Source: an uncultured Flavobacteriales bacterium
Lineage (GTDB): Bacteria > Bacteroidota > Bacteroidia > Flavobacteriales_D > Crocinitomicaceae
NCBI GenBank assembly: GCA_938092255.1
Contig: CALKHF010000020.1
Span: 1 to 35,539 of the forward strand
Direction of reading: 5' to 3'
Length of the DNA: 35,539 bases
Shown here: positions 18,790 through 26,422 of the stretch, one piece after another
How positions within the stretch are numbered: the stretch's first letter is position 1
How the letters are laid out: every line of letters starts with the position of its first letter
Notes under the pieces: generated by a model
Database searches by the model: none
What the model was told of the DNA's origin: nothing
The model's input: the letters and a program-made list of their open reading frames with translations, nothing else
Translations under genes and position numbers: made by a program

Positions 18790-20289
18790 ATGAAAAAAAT
18801 TCTACTTTCAGCAATTCTTTGTTCGTCTTTATTTGCGAGCAAGTCTATTGCCCAACTTCCAGACGGAAGTATCGCCCCCGATTTCACAACGACTGACGTT
18901 AACGGGAACACTCACAATTTATATGATTATCTAGACCAGGGTTACACTGTGGTTATGGATATTAGTGCTACTTGGTGTGGCCCATGTTGGAACTACCATG
19001 TAGGAGGAGCCCTTGAAGATCTTTGGGCAAATCATGGTCCTGCAGGAGAACCTGGGGTTTCCGCAAACACCACCGATGATGTTGTTGTTTTATGGTTTGA
19101 AGGAGATGCGGGTACTGCATTAAGCGAACTCACCAACAGCAGCCTAGGAAACTGGTTAGAGCCAAATGGTCAAACAGTTGATTTTCCAATGTGTAACGAC
19201 GACAATATAGCTCAGTTGTATCAATTGCCTTATTGGCCAATAATTTATACAATATGTCCTAACAGAATCTTAAAAGAGTCTGGTCAGTTGTCTGCAAACG
19301 CTCATTATTCTGGAACCGCAAATTGCGAATCAGCAAGTGGTGCGAATAACGGATCTTTATTGGGTTACACTGGTGAAACCATTACATGTGGAGAACCTGT
19401 AGCAATGAGTGTAGATCTTCAAAACATGGGTACGGAAGCATTAACTTCTGCAACAATTGAAGTTATGGACGGTGGAACATCAGTTTTATCGTACACTTGG
19501 TCTGGTAATCTTGCAACTTATGAAATGGAAAGTGTTTCTATAGGAACAGTATCGCCAACGTCAACTACAACATATTCAATAGAATTATCTGCTGATGACA
19601 ATGCTTCAGATAATACTGTATCAGCAACGATTAGCACAGCCCAAGAAACGGCAGTAACAATGACGGTTGAAGTTTTGACAGACACATATGCTGATGAAAT
19701 TTGGATGGAATTAACCAATTCAAACGGTGCAGTTGTATGGTCCGAAGGAAACGAAAACGTACAAGGAAACTATGGAACGGGTCAATTCCCTCCTCCTGCA
19801 GATCCAACAAGTCCTCTAGCCAACTCTACGAGCTATAGCTGGCCAGTTGATTTACCTGCGGTCGATTGTTATACATTTACTATCTATGACTACTATGGAG
19901 ACGGTCTTCAAGAAGGTGGCGGCGGAAGCTGGTCTGTTAAGGACAACAACGGAAATGTTATTCTTTCTGAGTCTGCAGTAAATTACGGAGCTATGGATGC
20001 AGGATTGGTTAAAAACACAGTAGCATCTCTTGATGAAATGATTGCTCAAAATGTTCAGGTTTATCCTAATCCAGCAACTGATGTTGTAAATATTTCTTTC
20101 GAGAACACAAATGACACATACGTTTCAATCATGGATCTTCAAGGAAGAGTTTTGGGAACTCAAGTTGCTTCAGGAGCAAATGGAACTCAAGTTATATCTT
20201 TCTCAACTGAAAGTTTTGCAAAAGGAACTTATGTTGTTTCTGTTAAAGCAAACGGTTTAACTTCAAATTCAAATGTTGTGATTAAATAA
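18790..20289 (+). CDS. Type IX secreted protein with N-terminal thioredoxin-fold (TlpA/Omp28-like) domain and C-terminal sorting domain
   Basis: Signal peptide MKKILLSAILCSSLFASKSIAQ (ATG 18790, 29 codons inside the track ORF); thioredoxin motif DISATWCGPCWNYH with YWPIIYTICPN; C-terminal VYPNPATDVVNISF...GTYVVSVKANGLTSNSNVVIK is a T9SS type A domain. Confidence 0.9.
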   Translation: MKKILLSAILCSSLFASKSIAQLPDGSIAPDFTTTDVNGNTHNLYDYLDQGYTVVMDISATWCGPCWNYHVGGALEDLWANHGPAGEPGVSANTTDDVVVLWFEGDAGTALSELTNSSLGNWLEPNGQTVDFPMCNDDNIAQLYQLPYWPIIYTICPNRILKESGQLSANAHYSGTANCESASGANNGSLLGYTGETITCGEPVAMSVDLQNMGTEALTSATIEVMDGGTSVLSYTWSGNLATYEMESVSIGTVSPTSTTTYSIELSADDNASDNTVSATISTAQETAVTMTVEVLTDTYADEIWMELTNSNGAVVWSEGNENVQGNYGTGQFPPPADPTSPLANSTSYSWPVDLPAVDCYTFTIYDYYGDGLQEGGGGSWSVKDNNGNVILSESAVNYGAMDAGLVKNTVASLDEMIAQNVQVYPNPATDVVNISFENTNDTYVSIMDLQGRVLGTQVASGANGTQVISFSTESFAKGTYVVSVKANGLTSNSNVVIK

Positions 20290-20310
20290 TCAAATACATT
20301 TTTAATATTA

Positions 20311-20335
20311 AAGGGCGCTACGGCGCCCTTTTTTT
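20311..20335 (+). terminator. Intrinsic terminator downstream of the T9SS thioredoxin-fold gene
   Basis: Perfect stem GGGCGC-TACG-GCGCCC (20313-20328) with a UNCG-type tetraloop, followed by seven Ts (20329-20335). Confidence 0.93.
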
Positions 20336-20505
20336 ATGGCATACAAATTTAACATAGAGGCATTTTACATGTTTAAAAATGAAATATTGTTTTTTTACTT
20401 GAGTTATTTGTTAATTCTTAGAATTTAATTTTCCCTTATTTAGTCCAAATAATTTTCGCTTCATTACTGCGAATTTCATATGATTATAGTTTGCTTAAAT
20501 ACTAT

Positions 20506-20513
20506 TATTTTTG
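20506..20513 (+). promoter_or_regulatory. Candidate -7 box (TATTTTTG) for the DUF354 gene
   Basis: TAnnTTTG match only 5 nt before the ATG at 20519. Confidence 0.4.
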
Positions 20514-20518
20514 TGTAA

Positions 20519-21574
20519 ATGAACATTTTATTTCACTTAGGCCATCCTGCTCACTTTCATTTGTTCAAGAATGTAATTAAACAACTTCATGAGAATGGTC
20601 ATGAAACAACGATTGTCATAAAGAAAAAAGACGTTTTGGAGGACCTTCTAATACATTCGGGTTTTTCTTATGTAAATATTCTACCTTTTGGAAGAAAGGA
20701 CAATAGACTTAGTATAGCCGTTGGACAATTAAAACAAAATTATCAGCTGTTTAAGATCTGTCGTAAAAAAAAACCTAATGTCCTTGTGGGAACATCCGTT
20801 GCGATTTCTCATGTTGGAAAATTATTAGGGATACCATCTATTAACCTAAATGAAGATGATGCAGAGGCCGTTCCCTTATACGCTAAGCTTGCTTACCCTT
20901 GGGCAACAAAGATCATTTCTCCAAATGTCTGCTCAGTGGGGAAATGGCATTCTAAAAAAGTAGGATATGAGGGTTATCATGAGTTGGCTTACCTTCACCC
21001 AGACAATTTTTTGCCCAATAATGAAATTGCGTACAAGTACATTAAAGCAGGTCGCCCCCTCACTTTAATTCGTTTTGCAAAGCTTGGAGCGCATCATGAT
21101 ACTGGAGCAAGAGGAATCTCCGATGAGTTGGCCCTGATTATTATAGACTATCTTAAAGAAAAATCTGATGTTATTATTAGTTCGGAAAGAAAACTAGGGC
21201 GAGAACTAGAGCCATTTCGCAGAAATGTTGCCCCTCAGGAAATGCATCATTTAATGGCGAAAACAAGTCTTTTTATTGGAGACAGTCAAACCATGGCGGC
21301 TGAGTCAGGCGTATTAGGAGTGCCATTTATCCGTGTAAACGACTTTGTCGGAAAAATAGGTTATTTAAACGAGCTAGAAGAAAAATACAAGTTGGGTGTG
21401 GGCATAAGACCGTCCGATCAAAAACGTTTGATTGAGGAAATTTTGAAAATCGATTTTTCTAATGAAAATCAAAAAAAACAGCTAAAGAAAAAACAACAAA
21501 TGCTCAAAGAAAAAATAAACCTTTCGGATTTCATTTATAACTATTTAATAAATAAGGAGTATCTCAAAGGATAG
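20519..21574 (+). CDS. DUF354 family protein (glycosyltransferase-like fold)
   Basis: MNILFHLGHPAHFHLFKNVIKQLHENGHETTIVIKKKDVL, NVLVGTSVAISHVGKLLGIPSINLNEDDA, FIGDSQTMAAESGVLGVPFIRVNDF typical of DUF354. Confidence 0.85.
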   Translation: MNILFHLGHPAHFHLFKNVIKQLHENGHETTIVIKKKDVLEDLLIHSGFSYVNILPFGRKDNRLSIAVGQLKQNYQLFKICRKKKPNVLVGTSVAISHVGKLLGIPSINLNEDDAEAVPLYAKLAYPWATKIISPNVCSVGKWHSKKVGYEGYHELAYLHPDNFLPNNEIAYKYIKAGRPLTLIRFAKLGAHHDTGARGISDELALIIIDYLKEKSDVIISSERKLGRELEPFRRNVAPQEMHHLMAKTSLFIGDSQTMAAESGVLGVPFIRVNDFVGKIGYLNELEEKYKLGVGIRPSDQKRLIEEILKIDFSNENQKKQLKKKQQMLKEKINLSDFIYNYLINKEYLKG

Positions 21575-21666
21575 ATATTTATTCTCTATTAATTGGTTTC
21601 ATTTTATTAAATAACTCAATCCGAGTGCTTGTACGACAAGTCTTTAAATATAAAACCAGGACGATT

Positions 21667-23511
21667 TTAAATTTCTTTCACAAAATCAAAAAACACATTT
21701 TTGTGTTGCTCCAAATCCATAGATGGAGACAAGGCGACACGCGCAATATAATCCTTATCCCCCTCTTTTGTTGTTCCCTGAGTTGATGTAGCAGGAATGG
21801 TCCAATAACAGCCTTTTAACTGCCCATAACTCACACAATATTTACTTTCATTGGGGATTTTATTGATCATTAGATCAATGAGCTTTAGATTCAATGAGCG
21901 TTTGTAGGCTTCTCGCTCATCATCTGTGTCACCTTTGGTCGGCAGGTCTAATGAGAAAACAGAAGGGGTAAACCCTTGGTCGGCCAATGATTCAGAAACA
22001 AAATTAATTTTAGCATCAGGCAAGGTTTTTTTGATGAAATTGACAAATTCTCGAGTGTTCGTATAGGCATCGCTAATTCGTTTATTCATCGAAGGCAATT
22101 GTTTAGCCAATATTTCATATTGAAGAGCCGTTGCTTCGTTATCACAAATTTGAAGGTGATTTTCTATTTTTTCCATTAAAGGACTTGCATTAACATTTGC
22201 AACACAGTATCCCGCAGTACACTTGCCACCACTTGGAAATTTAGACCCGCTTGCATACGAGATGGCACGAACGCTTGAAAGGACAGCTCCTTCTCCCAAA
22301 AAATTAATGTTTGGGCAGAAGGTTTGATCCAGAATAAAGACAGGAGAAATAGAGTTGTTTCCACTTTTCGTTACTCTTTTTTTGCCTAATGCTTTTTTTA
22401 GCATGATCAAATCAGGAACCTCTACCCTAGGATTTGTAGGTATCTCAGCTATAATATATGGAATAGCATCTTGAGTTGCAATATCTTGAAGAACGGTATC
22501 AACACTTTGTACCATATCATTCCCATCATCTACGGGTAAATCAAGCACCTCAACGCCCGATATCGAACTTGCCACTCGTCGCGCTTGATCATTAGTTCCT
22601 CCGTAACAATTTGGTGGTACAATAATTTTAATGGCTTTTCTAGGATGTTTTTCAATGGCATCATGAATAAGCCCCATTAATATGGCATATTGCATCGAGA
22701 GGCCACTGGAGGCCACGATGGGGGGACAAGTTGTTGATGTAACCTCTTGAATTGAATTCAAAACGGATGCTCTATTTTCTTTCTTTTTTGAAGCTGTTTC
22801 TTTTGGTTCTTGTTCTCCACAAACCCTTTGTAACGCAATAAGGGCATTTGCCGGAGTCATTGCGATGGTTTCTCTTCTTCGAACGTGTTGTATTTCTGAT
22901 ATATATTCTTCGTTTAGATGATTATTAACCATTATGATGCTTCCTAAAGATTCATCAACATGAATTAAAAAATCAATACTTTCATTAAGCGCAGTAAAGG
23001 GAATCTGCTCATTTTGAGAGATGTAAACAGAGCTGTCTAAGTTTTTCGAAACATCAGTTGAGGCGGAAACCTTATTTAATTCAAAATCATAACCGTAAAT
23101 GGTTTTGAGTGACTCAAGATCTAATGCATCAGGAAGTTTTCCGGAATAGTTGATTTGTGTTGACTTTCCCAAAAGGGTGTTTTTTCTAAGAACGGCTAAG
23201 AGAGGCATTGTTTTCGATGAAAAACAGATGACATTATTCGAATTCAGATTCATTTTTTTCCCAACATACCATTCGAGTATACAAGACAATGGATGCCCCA
23301 AACGGATGTAATCAAATGCGGTAGGAAGCGTTCCCAATGAATCGGTATCGAGCAAGCCCTTTTGAAACAAAGATTCAAACTGCATTAAGAACTGATTTTT
23401 AGCTTGTGATTCGTCATAAATATCTAATCGATGTGTCGTTAAGTTAATCCAATCTTTTGGCACGTTTTTTAGAGCATCCTTAAGATAATTGAGTGTTTTA
23501 CCGTCTTCCAT
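21667..23511 (-). CDS. Cys/Met-metabolism-type PLP-dependent enzyme with a long N-terminal extension
   Basis: C-terminal ~390 aa carries ASSGLSMQYAILMGLI, AEIPTNPRVEVPDL, FILDQTF and ASGSKFPSGGKCTAGY (PLP lysine region); N-terminal ~230 aa not assignable by eye. Confidence 0.8.
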   Translation of the reverse strand: MEDGKTLNYLKDALKNVPKDWINLTTHRLDIYDESQAKNQFLMQFESLFQKGLLDTDSLGTLPTAFDYIRLGHPLSCILEWYVGKKMNLNSNNVICFSSKTMPLLAVLRKNTLLGKSTQINYSGKLPDALDLESLKTIYGYDFELNKVSASTDVSKNLDSSVYISQNEQIPFTALNESIDFLIHVDESLGSIIMVNNHLNEEYISEIQHVRRRETIAMTPANALIALQRVCGEQEPKETASKKKENRASVLNSIQEVTSTTCPPIVASSGLSMQYAILMGLIHDAIEKHPRKAIKIIVPPNCYGGTNDQARRVASSISGVEVLDLPVDDGNDMVQSVDTVLQDIATQDAIPYIIAEIPTNPRVEVPDLIMLKKALGKKRVTKSGNNSISPVFILDQTFCPNINFLGEGAVLSSVRAISYASGSKFPSGGKCTAGYCVANVNASPLMEKIENHLQICDNEATALQYEILAKQLPSMNKRISDAYTNTREFVNFIKKTLPDAKINFVSESLADQGFTPSVFSLDLPTKGDTDDEREAYKRSLNLKLIDLMINKIPNESKYCVSYGQLKGCYWTIPATSTQGTTKEGDKDYIARVALSPSMDLEQHKNVFFDFVKEI

Positions 23512-23654
23512 TTTTTTTCACCTGTATATGCCGGCAAGATACATTTTTTAGAATTTTTAGAAAAGCATTATATGATGTTTTGCTCTTTTATATCTTTCAC
23601 AAAAATTAAAGAGTGTTTTCCTATATTGTTCCCGAATTCAAATGACAAGCAAAA

Positions 23655-24788
23655 ATGAAGATCAAATTATTTACGCTAATTAATGCCTTGATCATAACGA
23701 TAAGTGCTTGCAGTCAGAATAATGGTATTGGAAAAGCACCCGATCATTCTGGTTTGGGTCAAGGTTACGAATTTGAAAATAATGGAAAGCATACTGCTGA
23801 AATAAAAATGAAGACTGTCTTTGAAAAAGACTCTTCATTGAAAAAAGTTTGCATTTCAAATAGAGACGGACTAGGCAATGCTTTTGTTTCTAATATGAAT
23901 TATTTAAACCGAAAAGGTTCTGCATCGGCATCTCCTTTAAGCCACCCAAAGTATAATTACGAAAGTCTAAGAAAAGTAAATCAGTTTCTGAAGGAAACAA
24001 ACAGTGACTCGGTCGATTTATCGAACCTTGAGCTTCAAAAAATCTGGGGGGAAGACTCCTCGGGGAATGTCCTCTTTACAAGCTATTACATTCCCATTAT
24101 TGAGGTGAATTCAACCCAAGACAGCGTCTACAAATACCCTATTTATAAAAAACCGAGCTCTGGTTATTTACAAAAGCTATCAAGGAATCAAATTGATGTA
24201 AAGCAAATGCTTAAGAACAAGAATTTAGAAATAGGGTACGCAAAAAATTATTGGGATGTGTATTCAATGCAAATACAGGGTTCTGGCTACGTTGAATTCA
24301 AAGATGGAACAAGGAAATTATGTGCATATGGAGGGAATAACAGCAAAGCCTATTTTAGTGTTGGTAAGCACCTTACGTCTATGGGTTATATTTCAAAAGA
24401 AGAAATTTCGATGCAGTCTATTCGGGATTGGTTGAACGCAAACCCCGATAGTCTTCACATTTTAATGAAAAATGAATCATATGTGTTTTTTAATGAGACA
24501 AAAAAACCACCGTCAGGAGCGGCCAATGTTCCATTGGTTGATTTTGTTTCTGTTGCATGTGATTTTAATTATTTACCAAAAGGAGCTCTTCTTCTTGGAG
24601 AAATTCCTGTTTTAGATGGAGGGGGAAAGCTTCTAAAACACGAATTTAGAATACTCATGGTTCACGATACCGGTGGGGCCATCAAAGGACCAGGTCATGT
24701 GGACTTATATGCGGGAGTTGGGCCGCATGCGGGAAAATATGCGGGAAAAATGAAGCATTATGGGAGATTATGGCTGATCCTACCTTAA
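23655..24788 (+). CDS. mltA: MltA-type lytic murein transglycosylase, lipoprotein
   Basis: Lipobox ALIITISAC; FTSYYIPIIEVNSTQDSVYKYPIYKKP, MQIQGSGYVEFKDGTRKLCAYGGNN, and 3D-domain VHDTGGAIKGPGHVDLY...AGKMKHYGRLWLILP. Confidence 0.9.
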   Translation: MKIKLFTLINALIITISACSQNNGIGKAPDHSGLGQGYEFENNGKHTAEIKMKTVFEKDSSLKKVCISNRDGLGNAFVSNMNYLNRKGSASASPLSHPKYNYESLRKVNQFLKETNSDSVDLSNLELQKIWGEDSSGNVLFTSYYIPIIEVNSTQDSVYKYPIYKKPSSGYLQKLSRNQIDVKQMLKNKNLEIGYAKNYWDVYSMQIQGSGYVEFKDGTRKLCAYGGNNSKAYFSVGKHLTSMGYISKEEISMQSIRDWLNANPDSLHILMKNESYVFFNETKKPPSGAANVPLVDFVSVACDFNYLPKGALLLGEIPVLDGGGKLLKHEFRILMVHDTGGAIKGPGHVDLYAGVGPHAGKYAGKMKHYGRLWLILP

Positions 24789-24794
24789 TGAATT

Positions 24795-24815
24795 AAAAAG
24801 CAAACAGTGTTTTTT
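24795..24815. terminator. Weak A/T-rich hairpin in the convergent MltA/HxlR gap
   Basis: AAAAAGCA-AACAG-TGTTTTTT, 8-bp stem with one G-T wobble, lying between two stop codons. Confidence 0.45.
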
Positions 24816-25246
24816 CAATCTAGTGTTTCGATTTTTTCTTTATAGCTTTTTTTAAGGTTTTTAATGAATGATTCTTTATCGTTATTTATTACTTCGATTT
24901 GCCCATTTTCAGCTTCTTGAGAAGAAGGTTTATTTATGTTGGCATCTCCCCAAATAGCCAATTCAACGATGATTGGGATTAAGCTTAATCCTTTTTCTGT
25001 TAATAGATAAATATTTGTTTTTTTGTTGTTGAGCGGTTTTGTTTTTGTGATAAAACCATTTTCTTCCAGACTTTTTAGTCTCGAGGATAAAACATTTGTA
25101 GCAATATTCTCGCTGGCTTCAGAAAGATCTTTAAAGGTTTTTTGATTGTATAAAAGCATGTTTTTTACCACCACCAAAGACCATTTATCACCCATCAGAT
25201 CTATCGCTGAGGTTATGGGGCAATTACATCGAAACTCGGCACTCAT
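24815..25246 (-). CDS. HxlR-family transcriptional regulator
   Basis: CNCPITSAIDLMGDKWSLVVVKNMLLYNQKTFKDLSEASENIATNVLSSRLKSLEENGFI is a canonical HxlR winged helix with N-terminal cysteines. Confidence 0.93.
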   Translation of the reverse strand: MSAEFRCNCPITSAIDLMGDKWSLVVVKNMLLYNQKTFKDLSEASENIATNVLSSRLKSLEENGFITKTKPLNNKKTNIYLLTEKGLSLIPIIVELAIWGDANINKPSSQEAENGQIEVINNDKESFIKNLKKSYKEKIETLD

Positions 25247-25288
25247 ACTTCTAAAGATAAAGAATTCTTAAACATCTTGCTTTATTGA

Positions 25289-25321
25289 TTTGTCTTTATT
25301 CAAACTAAATTAGTAGTTTTG
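25289..25321 (+). promoter_or_regulatory. Bacteroidota-type promoter of the extended-SDR gene
   Basis: TTTG at 25289-25292, 21-nt spacer, TAGTTTTG (TAnnTTTG) at 25314-25321, 32 nt upstream of the ATG at 25354. Confidence 0.72.
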
Positions 25322-25331
25322 CTTGCAAAAC
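25316..25331. promoter_or_regulatory. Perfect inverted repeat GTTTTGC-TT-GCAAAAC, candidate HxlR operator
   Basis: 7-bp arms, 2-nt spacer, overlapping the -7 box and predicted start site in the divergent HxlR/SDR intergenic region. Confidence 0.6.
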
Positions 25332-25353
25332 AAAAGTAAAAATTATTTTGAGT

Positions 25354-26370
25354 ATGAAAAAAGTATTGTTAACAGGCATTTCGGGTTACATTGGGCAACA
25401 TTGTGCTTTAGAGCTCTTAAAGCATGGTTATTCAGTTAGAGGGTCTCTAAGAAATTTGTCAAAAAAAGATTCCATTATCAGTGATTTAAGTAACGAATTG
25501 GATTTAAAGGGAAATCTTGAATTTTGTCAACTTGATTTATTGAAAGATGATGGGTGGGACGATGCTATGGAGGGTTGTGATTATGTTCTTCATGTGGCTT
25601 CCCCATTTATAAATAAGGAGCCGAAAGATGAAAATGTTTACATCAGGCCAGCCGTTGAAGGAACGCAACGTGCATTAAAATCTGCAAAAAAAGCAGGCAT
25701 CAAGAGAATGGTTCTAACTTCTTCGATGGTGTCAATGTTAGGTGATGCAAACCAGTCTATTCAGATGAATCAATCGACCTGGACCAATACTGAAGCCAAG
25801 AATGTTTCTGCCTATGCAAAGAGCAAGACCCTAGCGGAACAAAGTGCATGGAAATTTATTAAAGAGCAGGATAAATCCAACCCATTGGAATTGGTTGTTG
25901 TGAATCCGGGGCCTGTTTTTGGACCAACACTTTCTGGAGACTTAACCGGAGCATCTATGGGGATGTATAGAGATTTAATTTCAGGCAAAATGCCAATGCT
26001 TCCGCAAGCGGCTATTAATATGTCCGACGTTAGGGACATCGCAAAGATTCATGTATTGGCACTTGAAAATAAAGCTGCTAATGGCCAAAGATATATTGTT
26101 GCTACAGAAAAGGCTTATTCATTTCAAGAGATGGCACAAATCATGAAAAATAATGGATACGATAAGGTAAGTACGAAACTCGCTCCAAATTTTTTATTGA
26201 AGTTTATGGCCAATTTTAATCGAGATCTAAAAAGTATGCTTGGATTCATTGGAAACACCTATACTGGAGACGTTGGTCCAACAATGAAGACTTTTGATTG
26301 GAAACCATATGAATTTGAAAGTACAGTTTTAGATACAGCGAAGTCTGTGCAAGAGGCAATGAAGAAATAG
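25354..26370 (+). CDS. NAD(P)-dependent extended SDR (epimerase/dihydroflavonol reductase-like)
   Basis: VLLTGISGYIGQHCALELLKHGYSVRGSLR Rossmann motif, active site SAYAKSKTLAE (YxxxK), DVRDIAKIHVLALEN. ATG 25354 preferred to TTG 25348. Confidence 0.92.
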   Translation: MKKVLLTGISGYIGQHCALELLKHGYSVRGSLRNLSKKDSIISDLSNELDLKGNLEFCQLDLLKDDGWDDAMEGCDYVLHVASPFINKEPKDENVYIRPAVEGTQRALKSAKKAGIKRMVLTSSMVSMLGDANQSIQMNQSTWTNTEAKNVSAYAKSKTLAEQSAWKFIKEQDKSNPLELVVVNPGPVFGPTLSGDLTGASMGMYRDLISGKMPMLPQAAINMSDVRDIAKIHVLALENKAANGQRYIVATEKAYSFQEMAQIMKNNGYDKVSTKLAPNFLLKFMANFNRDLKSMLGFIGNTYTGDVGPTMKTFDWKPYEFESTVLDTAKSVQEAMKK

Positions 26371-26388
26371 TAAAAGAACCAATAATAA

Positions 26389-26422
26389 AAACGGTCGGTC
26401 TATTTTTTTAGCCTGACCGTTT
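26389..26422 (-). terminator. Hairpin terminator for the flavin oxidase gene, overlapping its stop codon
   Basis: AAACGGTCGG...CC(T)GACCGTTT stem with one bulge; on the minus strand it is followed by TTATTATT. The 5' arm lies in the final codons of the oxidase. Confidence 0.6.

Noticed and set aside
21628-21640. CTTGT-ACG-ACAAG hairpin after the DUF354 gene
   Set aside because: Only 5 bp, low GC, and no T-tract; not supported as a terminator.
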